From Mucilaginibacter sp. (lineage in GTDB: Bacteria; Bacteroidota; Bacteroidia; Sphingobacteriales; Sphingobacteriaceae), in contig NZ_JAQBOC010000003.1 in assembly GCF_028288225.1 (NCBI RefSeq), forward strand, positions 62,001-126,000: DNA of 64,000 nt, given 5' to 3'. Shown piece after piece: positions 9,189-18,935 of this stretch (positions within the stretch are counted from its first letter, which is position 1; every line of letters begins with the position of its first letter). A model generated the notes under the pieces. It worked only from the letters and a program-made list of their open reading frames with translations. It was not told where the DNA came from and searched no databases. A program made the position numbers and the translations under genes.

Positions 9189-9494
9189 GAGAAAAGAGTA
9201 GTGGAATTATTTAAAAGTACTTTGTATTACAAAGTAAATGATAATATTTTACTGTTGCAACTTCTTTATTGCCAAAAGAAAACTTAAACCTAAATTAACT
9301 AACCTTTGAACATTGGCTTCTAATCTGTAGTTACACCCAGCTTTCCTTCTATCGAATCATCTAAAGTTTGCCCAATCGCGGTGCCTACGGACATCTTTGC
9401 TAATGCTATAGCGTTGCTGGCTTGTTATCTCAATAATATGTGTTTTATGGGTTCGGATTTTTGGTATTTTAGCAAACACAACAAATCCCTTATC
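9189..9494. other. 306-bp divergent intergenic region
   Basis: Separates the radical SAM gene from a secreted-protein gene. Apart from the palindrome at 9218-9236 I see no structured element. A GTG-initiated in-frame extension from 9381 exists but reads into noncoding-like sequence before the signal peptide, so I treat it as untranslated. Confidence 0.5.
9218..9236. promoter_or_regulatory. 19-bp perfect palindrome, candidate operator of the radical SAM gene
   Basis: TACTTTGTATTACAAAGTA reads the same on both strands around a single central base. It lies 30 nt upstream of the radical SAM start codon, where a dimeric repressor would block transcription. No regulator gene is next to it. Confidence 0.55.
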
Positions 9495-10433
9495 ATGTTA
9501 CATAAAATCAGAATTGTTTCGTTTTTAATTCTTGCGGCATCTTTTTGCAGTACAGTTAATGCACAAGTAGAAATTTTTTCAAAAAATTCTCTTGAGAAGA
9601 TTAAGGGGGGCAATACACATGTTATTGTGAATGACCTTAGTTTTAACCGCTCAAGTGAATTTTATACAATATTTAAAAAGTATTGGACTGTTACAAAAAG
9701 TGTTGAATTTTTAAAGGCTGACGATTTGCAAAATAATTTAGTTGCCGGCGACACTTATTTTAGTCTCGAAAATCTATTGATAACAAGTGATAAATATGGT
9801 GGTAACTCTTATTTTTATCTGAACTTATGGATGCCTGATGAAAAAGTTTTAAAAAAAGGCAGGGAATTTAAAATTACGAATGAAATTTCGATCGCTCATA
9901 TTCAAATTTCGGTGGATGCCAAGGCCACTTTAGACGGTTATATGTCACACAAGAATTATGGTTTTGATTTTGATGGAGGTGGTCATATTTTTAACTGGAA
10001 CCCAGGAATATTGAAGAATTACCTGCAGCAACTTAGTACATTGCTCCAGAAAGGGAAAAAATCTGATTTTAGAGACGATCTAGCCAATAAAGATCAATTA
10101 CATAACCTAAGCAGCCAAACGTTGTATTGCAGCGAAGATAATTTTCATAAAATAGGAGTATTTATGCGGGGCAATAAAAATGTTGATCCTAATGAGGTGT
10201 TTGAAGCTTACAAATACAAATATAAAATATTGAAGAAAGATGAATTGGAAGATAAAATTCTGGCCGACGAAGTGCAATTTTTTTACCTTTTATTTTTAAG
10301 AAACAGTTCAAGCAAAATGGTTGCGGTTGTTAACTCGCGTACCGGCGAGATAATTTATAACAGGTATAAAAGCCTGATGGCGTTTATACTGAAATCAGGT
10401 GACTTAAAAAGCTTATCAAAGGCAATTAAATAG
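9495..10433 (+). CDS. secreted protein of unknown function
   Basis: A 312-aa protein I do not recognise. The ATG at 9495 places a clean Sec signal peptide at the N-terminus (KIRIVSFLILAASFCSTVNA, cleavage after A-Q-V region). The mature part has no membrane segment and no motif I can name; it mixes charged and aromatic residues (SFNRSSEFYTIF, GFDFDGGGHIFNWNPG). Its TAG stop abuts the reverse-strand stop of the next gene with no base between. Confidence 0.6.
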   Translation: MLHKIRIVSFLILAASFCSTVNAQVEIFSKNSLEKIKGGNTHVIVNDLSFNRSSEFYTIFKKYWTVTKSVEFLKADDLQNNLVAGDTYFSLENLLITSDKYGGNSYFYLNLWMPDEKVLKKGREFKITNEISIAHIQISVDAKATLDGYMSHKNYGFDFDGGGHIFNWNPGILKNYLQQLSTLLQKGKKSDFRDDLANKDQLHNLSSQTLYCSEDNFHKIGVFMRGNKNVDPNEVFEAYKYKYKILKKDELEDKILADEVQFFYLLFLRNSSSKMVAVVNSRTGEIIYNRYKSLMAFILKSGDLKSLSKAIK

Positions 10434-11801
10434 CTATGCACCAAACACCATCTTTCTGTCCGGATATCTCACAGCATAGCTATCCACCATATTTCTGATA
10501 TAATCATTTCCGGGATATGGTGTAAGATGGTTTTTTAGTTGGTCAAGTGTATCTGCATTAAAATAATGAGAAATATAGCCCATGCCATAAAACTTTCCTT
10601 TTTCAATTAAAAGACAGCTGTGCTCATCATCGGTTCGCCCGGCATCGCGGATAGCAAATGTGGGGAGCGCTTTATTTAGCTCATTTATGGCGGAATTCAC
10701 TTTTTGGTTGTAATCTGTTACAGATTCATGGCCTTCACAGGCGCAATTACCTGTATTTGCTCCACTGCATTCTGAGTTGTTGTTTTGGATAAAGCACAAT
10801 TTGGGGCAAAGTCCAAAGGTATCAATCAGCTTCATTAAAATACTGCGGCTTTCAAACAGGGTATTACAACTGTAAATAGCGCCGGTCATTTTACGGTGTT
10901 TATCAATGGCTAAACGCATATAACCGCGCTGGTCTTCAAAACTATACAAACTATAGGCATGCTCAAATCGTTTTAGTGAGCGGTTGTATTTTGGCCACAA
11001 ACGTTTTATCTCTACCGCTTCTAATACAAAAGCAACCAGTTCCGTGCCGCAGAGCTGGAAAGTTATATTGCAAATATTACGTAAAAACTCTTGTCGTTGC
11101 GGACCGGGGTTATTACCTGTAAAATGGCTGCAAACTCTTTTTTTAAGATTCTTTGCTTTGCCAACATAAATAACTTTTCCTTTTTGATCGTGAAAGTAAT
11201 ATACCCCGGGTGATTGCGGCAGGGCTTCCACATCCTGCTTTGATAAATTGGCCGGCAACACCTGCTCCTTCGAGTTTTGCTTTAAAGCCAGGGGAATATG
11301 GTTGCTTTTGTCGCTTTGCAACAGCAATGAGAATAATTGCGCGGTAGCTTCAGCATCGCCGGCCGCCCGGTGCCTGCTTTCATTTTCAATCCCTAAATGG
11401 CGGCACAATTTACCAAGACTGTAGGAGGGAAGGCCGGGTATTATTTTACGGCCAAGCCTTACGGTACATAGTTTATTGCATTGCAGCTCATAACCTGCTG
11501 CAGCCAAATGGTAACGGACAAAGGAATGATCGAAATTCACATTATGCGCTACAAAGATTTTATTGTTAAGCAGGTGATAAACATCGTGTGCAACATCTTC
11601 AAAAGGTGGTGCATTCTGCACCATATCATTAGTGATGCCGGTTAAAGCGCTGATATAAATGGGAATATCCCTGCGCGGGTTAACTAAGGTTGAATAGCGT
11701 TCAATTACTTTTTTACCATTGTGTATGCAAATAGCTATCTCGGTAATGCCATTTGCGCTGGCATGTCCGCCTGTAGTTTCAATATCAACAATTGCATACA
11801 T
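10434..11801 (-). CDS. DEDDh exonuclease fused to GIY-YIG nuclease
   Basis: A 455-aa fusion. Residues 1-165 form a DnaQ-like 3'-5' exonuclease with DIETTG (D6, E8), the mid-domain HNVNFD motif (H86, D91) and HRAAGDA (H144, D149). Residues about 195-280 form a GIY-YIG nuclease domain like the N-terminus of UvrC and Cho: SPGVYYF (G199-Y201), IYVGKAKNLKKR (Y212-G214). The C-terminal 170 residues include a Cys cluster. The layout is known from mycobacteria and Bacteroidota and suggests repair incision followed by trimming. It lies alone between convergent genes. Confidence 0.85.
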   Translation of the reverse strand: MYAIVDIETTGGHASANGITEIAICIHNGKKVIERYSTLVNPRRDIPIYISALTGITNDMVQNAPPFEDVAHDVYHLLNNKIFVAHNVNFDHSFVRYHLAAAGYELQCNKLCTVRLGRKIIPGLPSYSLGKLCRHLGIENESRHRAAGDAEATAQLFSLLLQSDKSNHIPLALKQNSKEQVLPANLSKQDVEALPQSPGVYYFHDQKGKVIYVGKAKNLKKRVCSHFTGNNPGPQRQEFLRNICNITFQLCGTELVAFVLEAVEIKRLWPKYNRSLKRFEHAYSLYSFEDQRGYMRLAIDKHRKMTGAIYSCNTLFESRSILMKLIDTFGLCPKLCFIQNNNSECSGANTGNCACEGHESVTDYNQKVNSAINELNKALPTFAIRDAGRTDDEHSCLLIEKGKFYGMGYISHYFNADTLDQLKNHLTPYPGNDYIRNMVDSYAVRYPDRKMVFGA

Positions 11802-11851
11802 GGATGTAAATGTAATAAGTTTTTGCTAATTTTTTTAGTTGAAACAAAAAA

Positions 11852-12005
11852 AGTCCGAAAGTCGGAAAAGTCCGGAAGTCCGAAAGACGGAATTTAGCAT
11901 GTTTGAAATAATTGCAAAGATAAAGCCCGATAGGCTTTAATCTATCGGGCTTTACCTTTCAATTTTTTACTTTCGGACTTTACTGACTTTTCCGACTTTC
12001 GGACT
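11852..12005. repeat. long intergenic palindrome of AGTCCGAAAGTC words with nested terminator
   Basis: Arm 1 (11852-11886) and arm 2 (11970-12005) are reverse complements over about 35 nt with few mismatches; both are runs of AGTCCGAAAGTCGG-like words. Inside the loop sits a strong hairpin, AAAGCCCGATAG (11922-11933) with CTATCGGGCTTT (11942-11953). Arm 2 begins just after the yidC stop codon. The inner hairpin looks like an intrinsic terminator for yidC. Confidence 0.85.
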
Positions 12006-12009
12006 ACAA

Positions 12010-13863
12010 CTATTTCTTCTTAGGAGGAGCAATTGTAGCCTGTTGTTTCTGGCGCATCATTTCTTCCATACGGGCCTGGAAGCCCCCTGTTTTCTTTTTC
12101 GGATCAACAGGCTTGTTTTTGTTTTCCTGGATCTGCGCATGGATCTTTTTATCATCAACCATTAAGCGTATGATGTACTGCTGTAAGAAAGTCATCATGT
12201 TGGCCAAAAAGTAATAATAATTTAAACCTGCAGGATAGCTATTCAATGCACCGAGAAATATGACCGGTGTGATATAGCCTATATATTTCATCTGCCCCGT
12301 AGCACCCGAGATCTGGTTATTGAAATAAGTATAGATCAGGGTTGATATGGTCATTAGCACGCACATTAAACTAAGGTGATTGCCAATGAATGGAATATTT
12401 GGGAAATTAACTATTGAATCGTAAGTAGAAAGATCATGCATCCATAAAAAGCCCTGTCCGCGCAGTTCAAACAAGCTTGGGAAAAAGCGGAAGAATGCAA
12501 TTACTATAGGCATTTGGATCAGCAACGGCAAACATCCGCCAAGTGGATTTACGCCGGCTTTTTTGTAAAGCTTTAAATATTCCTGTTGCAGCAGGGTAGG
12601 GTTATCCTCACCGATCTTTCCTTTAATTTCATCCATCTCCGGCTTTAAAACACGCATTTTAGCCATTGAAAGGTATGATTTGTACGTAAGTGGCGATAAA
12701 ACCAACTTAAGTATAATGGTTAAGGCCAAAATAATTAAGCCATAGTTCCAATTAAACTGATTAAGGAAATTAAATACGGGTAATACCGCAAAACGGTTAA
12801 TATATTTTAACGGTCCCCAGCCCAGGTCAATTTGCTTTTCCAAACCATAACCTTGTTCTTTTAATGTTTGAAAACGGTTAGGGCCAAAATAAAACTCCAT
12901 AGGGAAACTTCCATCAGCATTTTTAGCCAACACAAGGTTAGCGCTCATTTGCTTCACGATAGTTGTATCAGTAACATCAGTGCTTACGGCCAGGCTTGAT
13001 TTATTGAAACCTTGTTTAGCAATCAATCCGCTGGAGAAAAAATGGGCTTTGAATGAAACCCACTGAATTTTTTTATCACTAATCTCCTTCTGATCATCTT
13101 TTGTTTCGCTCAGGTAATCATTATCATTATCTGTGTTGTTATATGATATGGTTGAATACCTGCGCTCTTGCTCTAAATCCTTTTCCTGTTTACGGGCAAC
13201 TGACGCCCAGTTGATGTTAATAGTACTGTTGTTGGCAATCACCTGGTCTAGCCCGGTTGATTTTACAGTTAAGCCGACTTTATAGCCTGTGCCTTTTAGT
13301 GAATATATATAATCAATATATTGTGTTGCGCTATAGCTTAAACGCATGGTAACACTGCCCGAGTCTTTTTCAGCAACATGCAGATCACCGGCGGTTGGGG
13401 TAAAATAAAGCTTATCGGTATTAATGCTGTTATTGCCGGCAGTAAAGGTTAGCCCAAAATGGTTTTTAGGACCGTCAAATAAAACAAGTGGTTTTTTGTC
13501 GAAAGTTTTAAACTCTTTTAATTCAACAGCATATACCTTGCCGCCTTGTGTGCTAAGTTTTACGCTGATATCTTTATTTTCGAGCGTAACAAATTTTTCG
13601 GTACCAATTGTTGTTGCGCCAAAAGGGGTTTTTAAAAGCGCAGAATCAACGGGTTTATTTACTGCTGCTGCCTTTACTTTTGATGTATCAACATATTTAG
13701 CAGTAGTAATTGCCGGTGATTTAATTTGCCCTCTTTTAATAGAATCAGCATGTGCCTGAATTCTCTCTTTCTTAAGGTCAGCTTCATTGGGCTTCATAAA
13801 GAAAAATGAAGCACCCATTATGATCATGATCAGGAATAATCCTGTAAACGTATTTTTATCCAT
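12010..13863 (-). CDS. yidC: membrane protein insertase YidC
   Basis: Inserts membrane proteins alone or with SecYEG. The 617 residues include an N-terminal anchor (about 5-22), a large periplasmic beta-sandwich domain (about 80-350) and the conserved five-helix insertase core (about 365-580), with NPLGGCLPLLIQMPIVIAFF and the positively charged C-terminal tail PPKKK. pyrG lies 21 nt upstream on the same strand, so the two are likely co-transcribed. Confidence 0.96.
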   Translation of the reverse strand: MDKNTFTGLFLIMIIMGASFFFMKPNEADLKKERIQAHADSIKRGQIKSPAITTAKYVDTSKVKAAAVNKPVDSALLKTPFGATTIGTEKFVTLENKDISVKLSTQGGKVYAVELKEFKTFDKKPLVLFDGPKNHFGLTFTAGNNSINTDKLYFTPTAGDLHVAEKDSGSVTMRLSYSATQYIDYIYSLKGTGYKVGLTVKSTGLDQVIANNSTININWASVARKQEKDLEQERRYSTISYNNTDNDNDYLSETKDDQKEISDKKIQWVSFKAHFFSSGLIAKQGFNKSSLAVSTDVTDTTIVKQMSANLVLAKNADGSFPMEFYFGPNRFQTLKEQGYGLEKQIDLGWGPLKYINRFAVLPVFNFLNQFNWNYGLIILALTIILKLVLSPLTYKSYLSMAKMRVLKPEMDEIKGKIGEDNPTLLQQEYLKLYKKAGVNPLGGCLPLLIQMPIVIAFFRFFPSLFELRGQGFLWMHDLSTYDSIVNFPNIPFIGNHLSLMCVLMTISTLIYTYFNNQISGATGQMKYIGYITPVIFLGALNSYPAGLNYYYFLANMMTFLQQYIIRLMVDDKKIHAQIQENKNKPVDPKKKTGGFQARMEEMMRQKQQATIAPPKKK

Positions 13864-13884
13864 TTCTAATTATCGTACAAATAT

Positions 13885-15495
13885 CTATTGCTTACGTGCA
13901 TACGCCATTGAAGCGGCGACAAAGTTAATAAAAAGTGGGTGCGGATTTGCAACTGTTGATTTTAATTCGGGATGAAATTGTGCTCCAACAAAAAACGGAT
14001 GGTTTTTAAGCTCAACTATTTCAACCAGGTTGTTTTCCGGATTAAAGCCAGATGGCGCTAAACCGGCATTTTCATAATCCTTTAAGTACTCATTATTAAA
14101 CTCATAACGGTGCCTGTGGCGCTCGCTGATGCGTGTTTTGCCGTAAAATTTCTCGGCCTTGCTGCCTTTTTTCAAATCGCAGGCATAAGCTCCAAGGCGC
14201 ATGGTGCCGCCCTTATTAATAACTTTCTTTTGCTCCTCCATCATGCTGATAACCGGGAAAGGTGTATCTGGGTTCATCTCAGTACTGCTGGCATCTTTTA
14301 ATCCTAATACATTACGCGCAAATTCAACCACAGCGCATTGCATGCCTAAACAGATCCCAAAAAATGGAATATTGTTTTCGCGTACGTAACGGATCGCCTC
14401 AATTTTACCCTCAAAACCGCGCTCGCCAAAACCAGGCGCAACTAACACACCGTGCAAACCTTTTAGCCTTTCAATAGCATTGCCTGGCGTAAGCTGTTCT
14501 GATGGAATATATTCAACCTTAACTTTTGATTCATTTTTAGCACCGGCATGTATAAACGACTCGACAATAGATTTATAAGCATCCGGCAATTCAACATATT
14601 TACCAACAAGACCAATGCGTACTTCAAAGGTCGGGTTTTTTAATCTGCCCAAAAAGTCTTTCCAGTTCTCAAGATTAGGCTCGTTTTTATGAGGTAATTT
14701 TAATTTGGCCAATACTGTTTTATCAAGCTGTTCTTTCAGCATCAGCAGGGGGACATCATATATCGTTGATGCGTCAATAGATTCAACAACCGCATTAACG
14801 TTAACGTTACAGAACAAAGCTATTTTTTTGCGGATGTCGGTATTTAAATGATGTTCGGTACGGCAAACTAAAATATCCGGCTGGATCCCATATTCAAGCA
14901 GCATTTTAACCGAGTGTTGGGTAGGCTTGGTCTTCAATTCGCCTGCAGCAGCAAGGAAAGGGATCAATGTTAAATGGATAACCAGCGAATTACCCGAGCC
15001 AATCTCCCACCTGAACTGTCTTACAGCTTCAATATAAGGTAATGACTCAATATCGCCCACAGTTCCGCCAAGTTCAGTTATTACTATATCATAATCGCCG
15101 CTTTCGCCCAGTATGCGGATGTTTCTTTTTATTTCGTCGGTAATGTGTGGTACAACTTGTACGGTTTTGCCCAAAAATTTGCCTTCGCGCTCCATATTTA
15201 TAACATTCTGGTAAATACGGCCGGTGGTAATATTATTTGCTTTTGATGTTGGTGTATTTAAAAAACGCTCATAATGACCAAGGTCCAGGTCAGTTTCGGC
15301 TCCGTCTTCGGTAACATAACATTCCCCATGTTCATAAGGGTTTAATGTTCCGGGGTCAATGTTGATATAAGGATCGAATTTTTGAATAGTTACACGGTAA
15401 CCCCGCGATTGAAGAAGTTTAGCTAAGGAAGCAGAGATAATTCCTTTCCCCAACGATGAGGTAACGCCACCCGTAACAAAGATATATTTAGTCAT
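13885..15495 (-). CDS. pyrG: CTP synthase
   Basis: Aminates UTP to CTP using glutamine. The 536 residues contain the N-terminal synthetase domain ([18 protein letters not shown], 2-19, with the P-loop-like SSLGKG) and the C-terminal class I glutamine amidotransferase with the nucleophile in FFGICLGMQ and the HPEL histidine. Likely the first gene of a pyrG-yidC unit. An intergenic word palindrome separates it from kdsB. Confidence 0.97.
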   Translation of the reverse strand: MTKYIFVTGGVTSSLGKGIISASLAKLLQSRGYRVTIQKFDPYINIDPGTLNPYEHGECYVTEDGAETDLDLGHYERFLNTPTSKANNITTGRIYQNVINMEREGKFLGKTVQVVPHITDEIKRNIRILGESGDYDIVITELGGTVGDIESLPYIEAVRQFRWEIGSGNSLVIHLTLIPFLAAAGELKTKPTQHSVKMLLEYGIQPDILVCRTEHHLNTDIRKKIALFCNVNVNAVVESIDASTIYDVPLLMLKEQLDKTVLAKLKLPHKNEPNLENWKDFLGRLKNPTFEVRIGLVGKYVELPDAYKSIVESFIHAGAKNESKVKVEYIPSEQLTPGNAIERLKGLHGVLVAPGFGERGFEGKIEAIRYVRENNIPFFGICLGMQCAVVEFARNVLGLKDASSTEMNPDTPFPVISMMEEQKKVINKGGTMRLGAYACDLKKGSKAEKFYGKTRISERHRHRYEFNNEYLKDYENAGLAPSGFNPENNLVEIVELKNHPFFVGAQFHPELKSTVANPHPLFINFVAASMAYARKQ

Positions 15496-15600
15496 GATTT
15501 TTGTGTGCTTGGCCCGGTTTTAAGGCCGGAACAAATTGTTTGTGTACGGGATACAAAAGTAAGAAAATTATTGGAGTTAAGAGGGGGAAGTTGGTGAATT

Positions 15601-15694
15601 GATTTGAAAATTTTATGATTTGAAAATTTGAAGATGAAAATCAAACAATTGTGAAAAGAATTTTCAAATCATCAAATCAACCCATCTTCAAATT
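15601..15694. repeat. intergenic palindrome of GATTTGAAAATTTGAAGATG words
   Basis: Arm 1 (15601-15636) and arm 2 (15659-15694) are near reverse complements built from gatttgaaaa and tttgaagatg words. Arm 2 overlaps the 3' end of kdsB: its last residues (NLKMG) and TGA stop are encoded by the repeat. Confidence 0.75.
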
Positions 15695-16408
15695 AGCCAG
15701 ATCCTCCGGCGTATCAATTGCACGTGTCTCCAATTTTGTTTCTGCAACTTTAATGTGATAGCCATTTTCTATCCAGCGAAGCTGTTCCAGGCTTTCAGCT
15801 TTTTCAAGAGATGATACCGGAAGTTTGGTTATCTCCTGCAAAACATCAGCGCGGTAGCCGTAAATACCAATATGTTTAAAGTAAGTAAAATGATTGAGCC
15901 AGTCTTTCTGTTCATGCCCGCGGATATGGGGGAGCGGCGAGCGCGAGAAATAAACAGCTTCGGATAGTTTATTAACAACAACTTTAGGAGAGTTTATATT
16001 AAACAATTCCTGTTCGGTTTGTACTTTTTTAATTAATGTAGCGAGCTGGGTATCGGCATTGTTAAAGCAGGAAGCTACTTTGCTGATCTGTTCGGGGTCG
16101 ATATAAGGTTCATCGCCCTGGATATTTATGATCACATTATATTGAGGATGCTCCAGCGCTACTTCCGCACAACGATCTGTACCGCTTTGGTGGTCGACAG
16201 AGGTCATTATGGCTGCGCCGCCAAAATTTAACACATGGTCATAAATGCGGATATCGTCTGTGGCAACAATTACTTCTGTTAAATGATTACATTTTTTAGC
16301 CTGCTCATAAACCCTTTGGATCATGCTTTTACCGGCAATATCCACCAATGGCTTGCCCGGAAAACGGGTAGAGGCGAAGCGCGCAGGAATAATGCCGAGG
16401 ATGTTCAT
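15677..16408 (-). CDS. kdsB: 3-deoxy-manno-octulosonate cytidylyltransferase
   Basis: Activates Kdo with CTP for lipid A core assembly in the cytoplasm. The 243 residues start with the nucleotide-binding IIPARFASTRFPGKPL and contain IINIQGDEPYID. The start codon overlaps the stop of the upstream gene by 4 nt (ATGA type), implying translational coupling. The C-terminal end is written in a repeat arm. Confidence 0.95.
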   Translation of the reverse strand: MNILGIIPARFASTRFPGKPLVDIAGKSMIQRVYEQAKKCNHLTEVIVATDDIRIYDHVLNFGGAAIMTSVDHQSGTDRCAEVALEHPQYNVIINIQGDEPYIDPEQISKVASCFNNADTQLATLIKKVQTEQELFNINSPKVVVNKLSEAVYFSRSPLPHIRGHEQKDWLNHFTYFKHIGIYGYRADVLQEITKLPVSSLEKAESLEQLRWIENGYHIKVAETKLETRAIDTPEDLANLKMG

Positions 16409-17055
16409 TTGTTTTTAAGCTGGATTGTTTTAAAGGCCTTTAATGCTAATTTTTGATTTTCTGCTGATAGATTAGATCCACTCATTTGAAAATTCAAACT
16501 CGATGATCTGCTGTGAATATAAATACCAGTCATGCCTTTTCCCGGAATTTTTGGCCAAATAGTTTTTGTAACATACATTTTATCACTATCTACCTGGATG
16601 TTATTCTCTTTGATGATAGTCGGAATTTCAATGGGTAGATACACCGTCTTTCCCTTATAAGTTAGGTCAGCAATGTAATTAGCCTTTGGGAATTTATTTT
16701 TTTGTAACTGATCCGGAAGATGAACTTTTGTTTTAGTTCCCCAGTAAGGTAAAGTGAGACGATCATCCCACCACTCCCGACTATCCAGGTACTCTTTTTC
16801 TGTTTTTAGCAAATGATTAGCATAGCCCATTCCACTATAATCAAAGGATAATTGTAATTGCAGCCCAGTGATTTGTCCAACAAATGAATCTTCCTGTTCT
16901 CCAGGATCTTCATATTTCCAATTCTGTGGAACAGAAATTTTAAATGACCCTAAATTCAGTTGCTGCCAGTTATTTTGTTGTTTAAGGATAGCCGGTGCTG
17001 ATTCACATTCAATCAGAATCAAGAGAATTACTAAGACGAGATAATATTTTTTCAT
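16405..17055 (-). CDS. exported protein of unknown function
   Basis: A 216-aa protein starting at the ATG at 17055, which gives MKKYYLVLVILLILIE as a signal segment followed by Cys. The lipobox is imperfect (Glu before the Cys), so lipidation is uncertain. The mature start SFKISVPQNWKYEDP resembles the strand-turn opening of PsbP-like or DUF1795 folds, which is only a hint. It sits between deoxynucleoside kinase (29 nt upstream) and kdsB (4-nt overlap) in one likely operon. Confidence 0.55.
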   Translation of the reverse strand: MKKYYLVLVILLILIECESAPAILKQQNNWQQLNLGSFKISVPQNWKYEDPGEQEDSFVGQITGLQLQLSFDYSGMGYANHLLKTEKEYLDSREWWDDRLTLPYWGTKTKVHLPDQLQKNKFPKANYIADLTYKGKTVYLPIEIPTIIKENNIQVDSDKMYVTKTIWPKIPGKGMTGIYIHSRSSSLNFQMSGSNLSAENQKLALKAFKTIQLKNK

Positions 17056-17084
17056 AATTGAATTAATAATCCCCATTCTCAAAT

Positions 17085-17699
17085 CTAAAACAACCCGTTC
17101 AATTCCCTTTCAACCAACTGTACAATAGTTGCTAAATCTTCAGTATTATTGGCGAAATCAATGTTGTCTTTGTCAATTATCAGCAGCTTGCCCAGTTTGT
17201 AACTCTTTATCCATTTATCATATTTATCATTCAACTTTGATAAATAATCAAGCCTGATGCCACTTTCATATTCACGGCCGCGGCGCTGGATATTATTTAC
17301 CAGGGTAGGCACCGATGCTTTCAGATAAATGAGCAGATCGGGTGGTTTTATAAATTCGGTAATGTTATCAAAAATTGCAGCATAGTTTTCGTAATCGCGG
17401 GTGGTCATCAAACCCATATCATGCAGGTTCTCTGCAAAAATATAAGCATCCTCATAAATGGTCCTGTCCTGTATAATATTATGACCATTTTTCTGAATAT
17501 CTATGATCTGCCTGTAGCGGGTATTTAAAAAGTAGATCTGCAGGTTAAAGCTCCAGCGTTTCATGTCGCTGTAAAAATCTTCCAGGTACGGGTTGTTATC
17601 AACAGCTTCAAATAATGGATCCCAGCCGTAATTTTTTGCCAGCAATTCGGTAAGGGTGGTTTTACCGGCGCCTATATTTCCTACTATAGCAATGTGCAT
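17085..17699 (-). CDS. deoxynucleoside kinase (dAK/dGK/dCK family)
   Basis: Salvages deoxynucleosides by 5'-phosphorylation. The 204 residues have the P-loop GNIGAGKT at 7-14, the ERS-like motif QDRTIYEDAYIFA and the arginine-rich lid NIQRRGREYE. The precise nucleoside cannot be read. First gene of a likely operon with an exported protein and kdsB. Confidence 0.88.
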   Translation of the reverse strand: MHIAIVGNIGAGKTTLTELLAKNYGWDPLFEAVDNNPYLEDFYSDMKRWSFNLQIYFLNTRYRQIIDIQKNGHNIIQDRTIYEDAYIFAENLHDMGLMTTRDYENYAAIFDNITEFIKPPDLLIYLKASVPTLVNNIQRRGREYESGIRLDYLSKLNDKYDKWIKSYKLGKLLIIDKDNIDFANNTEDLATIVQLVERELNGLF

Positions 17700-17908
17700 C
17701 TTTAGTTCATGGTTAATGGTTCATAGTTCATAGCAGAAAGTTCGTGGTTGATAGATGATAGTTAATGGTTTTAAGCTAAATTTTAATATGCATTTGCTAT
17801 TTGTGCTGAAATGAAACTCCGACTAATATACAGCATGCGCCATGAACTATCAACAATGAATTGCTTTTTTTCTAGTCATGAATTATCAACCATGAACCCA
17901 TCAACTAA
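17700..17908. repeat. intergenic word repeat, ATGGTTCATAGTTCATG family
   Basis: The gap between trpS and the kinase gene holds degenerate words gttcatggttaatggttcatag on the left (17704-17731) and their reverse complements (catgaactatcaac, catgaattatcaaccatgaac) on the right (17842-17900). The trpS stop TGA is part of the right-hand words. No ORF of note. Confidence 0.7.
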
Positions 17909-18904
17909 TCAAAAACTCTTGAATCCAATAATTTCCCGTACGTCTTTAATCGTTTTCGATGCGCTTTCACGGGCTTTAATAGCTCCATGGCGGGCAACCT
18001 GGCGTAGGTATGAGGCATCCTGCGATATATCATTAATCTTCTCCCGGATTGGAGCCGTAGCTATAATTATGTCTTCTGCAAGCTGCTTTTTTAAGTCACC
18101 GTAACGGATCTGGCAGGTATTATACAAGTTGTCAAAGTGTTCGTACGTATCTGCAGAAGAAACAACTTTTATAATGTCAAATAAATTTTGGATCTCTACA
18201 GGCTTTTCCTGGTTCTCGGCTGTTGGGCCGGCATCAGTAACTGCACGCATAACTTTTTTGCGGATTATTTCGGGAGAATCCGAAAGGTAAACAGCATTAC
18301 CTTCACCTTCCGATTTACCCATTTTTCCTTTGCCGTCAAGTCCCGGTATTTTAACCAGGTTATCACTAAAGTTAAAAGCATAAGGCTCAGGAAAATAATC
18401 TTTATTATAAAGCCTGTTAAAGCGATTAGCAAAAGTACGTGACATTTCTAAGTGCTGCTCCTGGTCTTTACCCACAGGTACCTTGGTAGCCCTGTGAAGA
18501 ATAATGTCGGCAGCCATAAGCACCGGGTAGGTCAAAAGTCCGGCGTTCACATTGTCGGGGTTTGCACGTATCTTGTCTTTAAAAGATGTAGCGCGTTCAA
18601 GTTCGCCCAGGTAGGCATTCATATTCAGGTAAAGGTATAACTCCGAAGTTTCAGGCACATCAGATTGAACGTATATGGTAGCTCTTTCAGGATCAATACC
18701 CGCGGCTAAATATTCAACCAGCACCTGCTTTACATTCCCATGCAGATCTGCAGGAGTGGGGTGCGTAGTTAACGAATGCAGATCGGCAATAAAAAAATAG
18801 CAGTTATATTGATGCTGCATTTTTACAAAGTTTTGTATTGCCCCGTAATAATTTCCTAAGTGTAAGTTCCCGGTCGAACGAATACCACTAACAACAGTTT
18901 CCAT
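17909..18904 (-). CDS. trpS: tryptophanyl-tRNA synthetase
   Basis: Class I aminoacyl-tRNA synthetase charging tRNA-Trp. The 331 residues carry the HIGH-like TGNLHLGNYYGA near the N-terminus and KMSKS-like GKMGKSEG. Full length and monocistronic, flanked by a word repeat downstream. Confidence 0.96.
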   Translation of the reverse strand: METVVSGIRSTGNLHLGNYYGAIQNFVKMQHQYNCYFFIADLHSLTTHPTPADLHGNVKQVLVEYLAAGIDPERATIYVQSDVPETSELYLYLNMNAYLGELERATSFKDKIRANPDNVNAGLLTYPVLMAADIILHRATKVPVGKDQEQHLEMSRTFANRFNRLYNKDYFPEPYAFNFSDNLVKIPGLDGKGKMGKSEGEGNAVYLSDSPEIIRKKVMRAVTDAGPTAENQEKPVEIQNLFDIIKVVSSADTYEHFDNLYNTCQIRYGDLKKQLAEDIIIATAPIREKINDISQDASYLRQVARHGAIKARESASKTIKDVREIIGFKSF

Positions 18905-18935
18905 AGCGCGAAAGTAAGTAATTTTTATATTTTTG

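Noticed and set aside
9440..9470. tRNA-like GGTTCGGAT string
   Set aside because: No acceptor stem or anticodon arm around it; I found no tRNA in the window.
9381..9494. N-terminal extension of the secreted protein at 9495
   Set aside because: Needs a GTG start and places 38 non-signal residues before a clean signal peptide.
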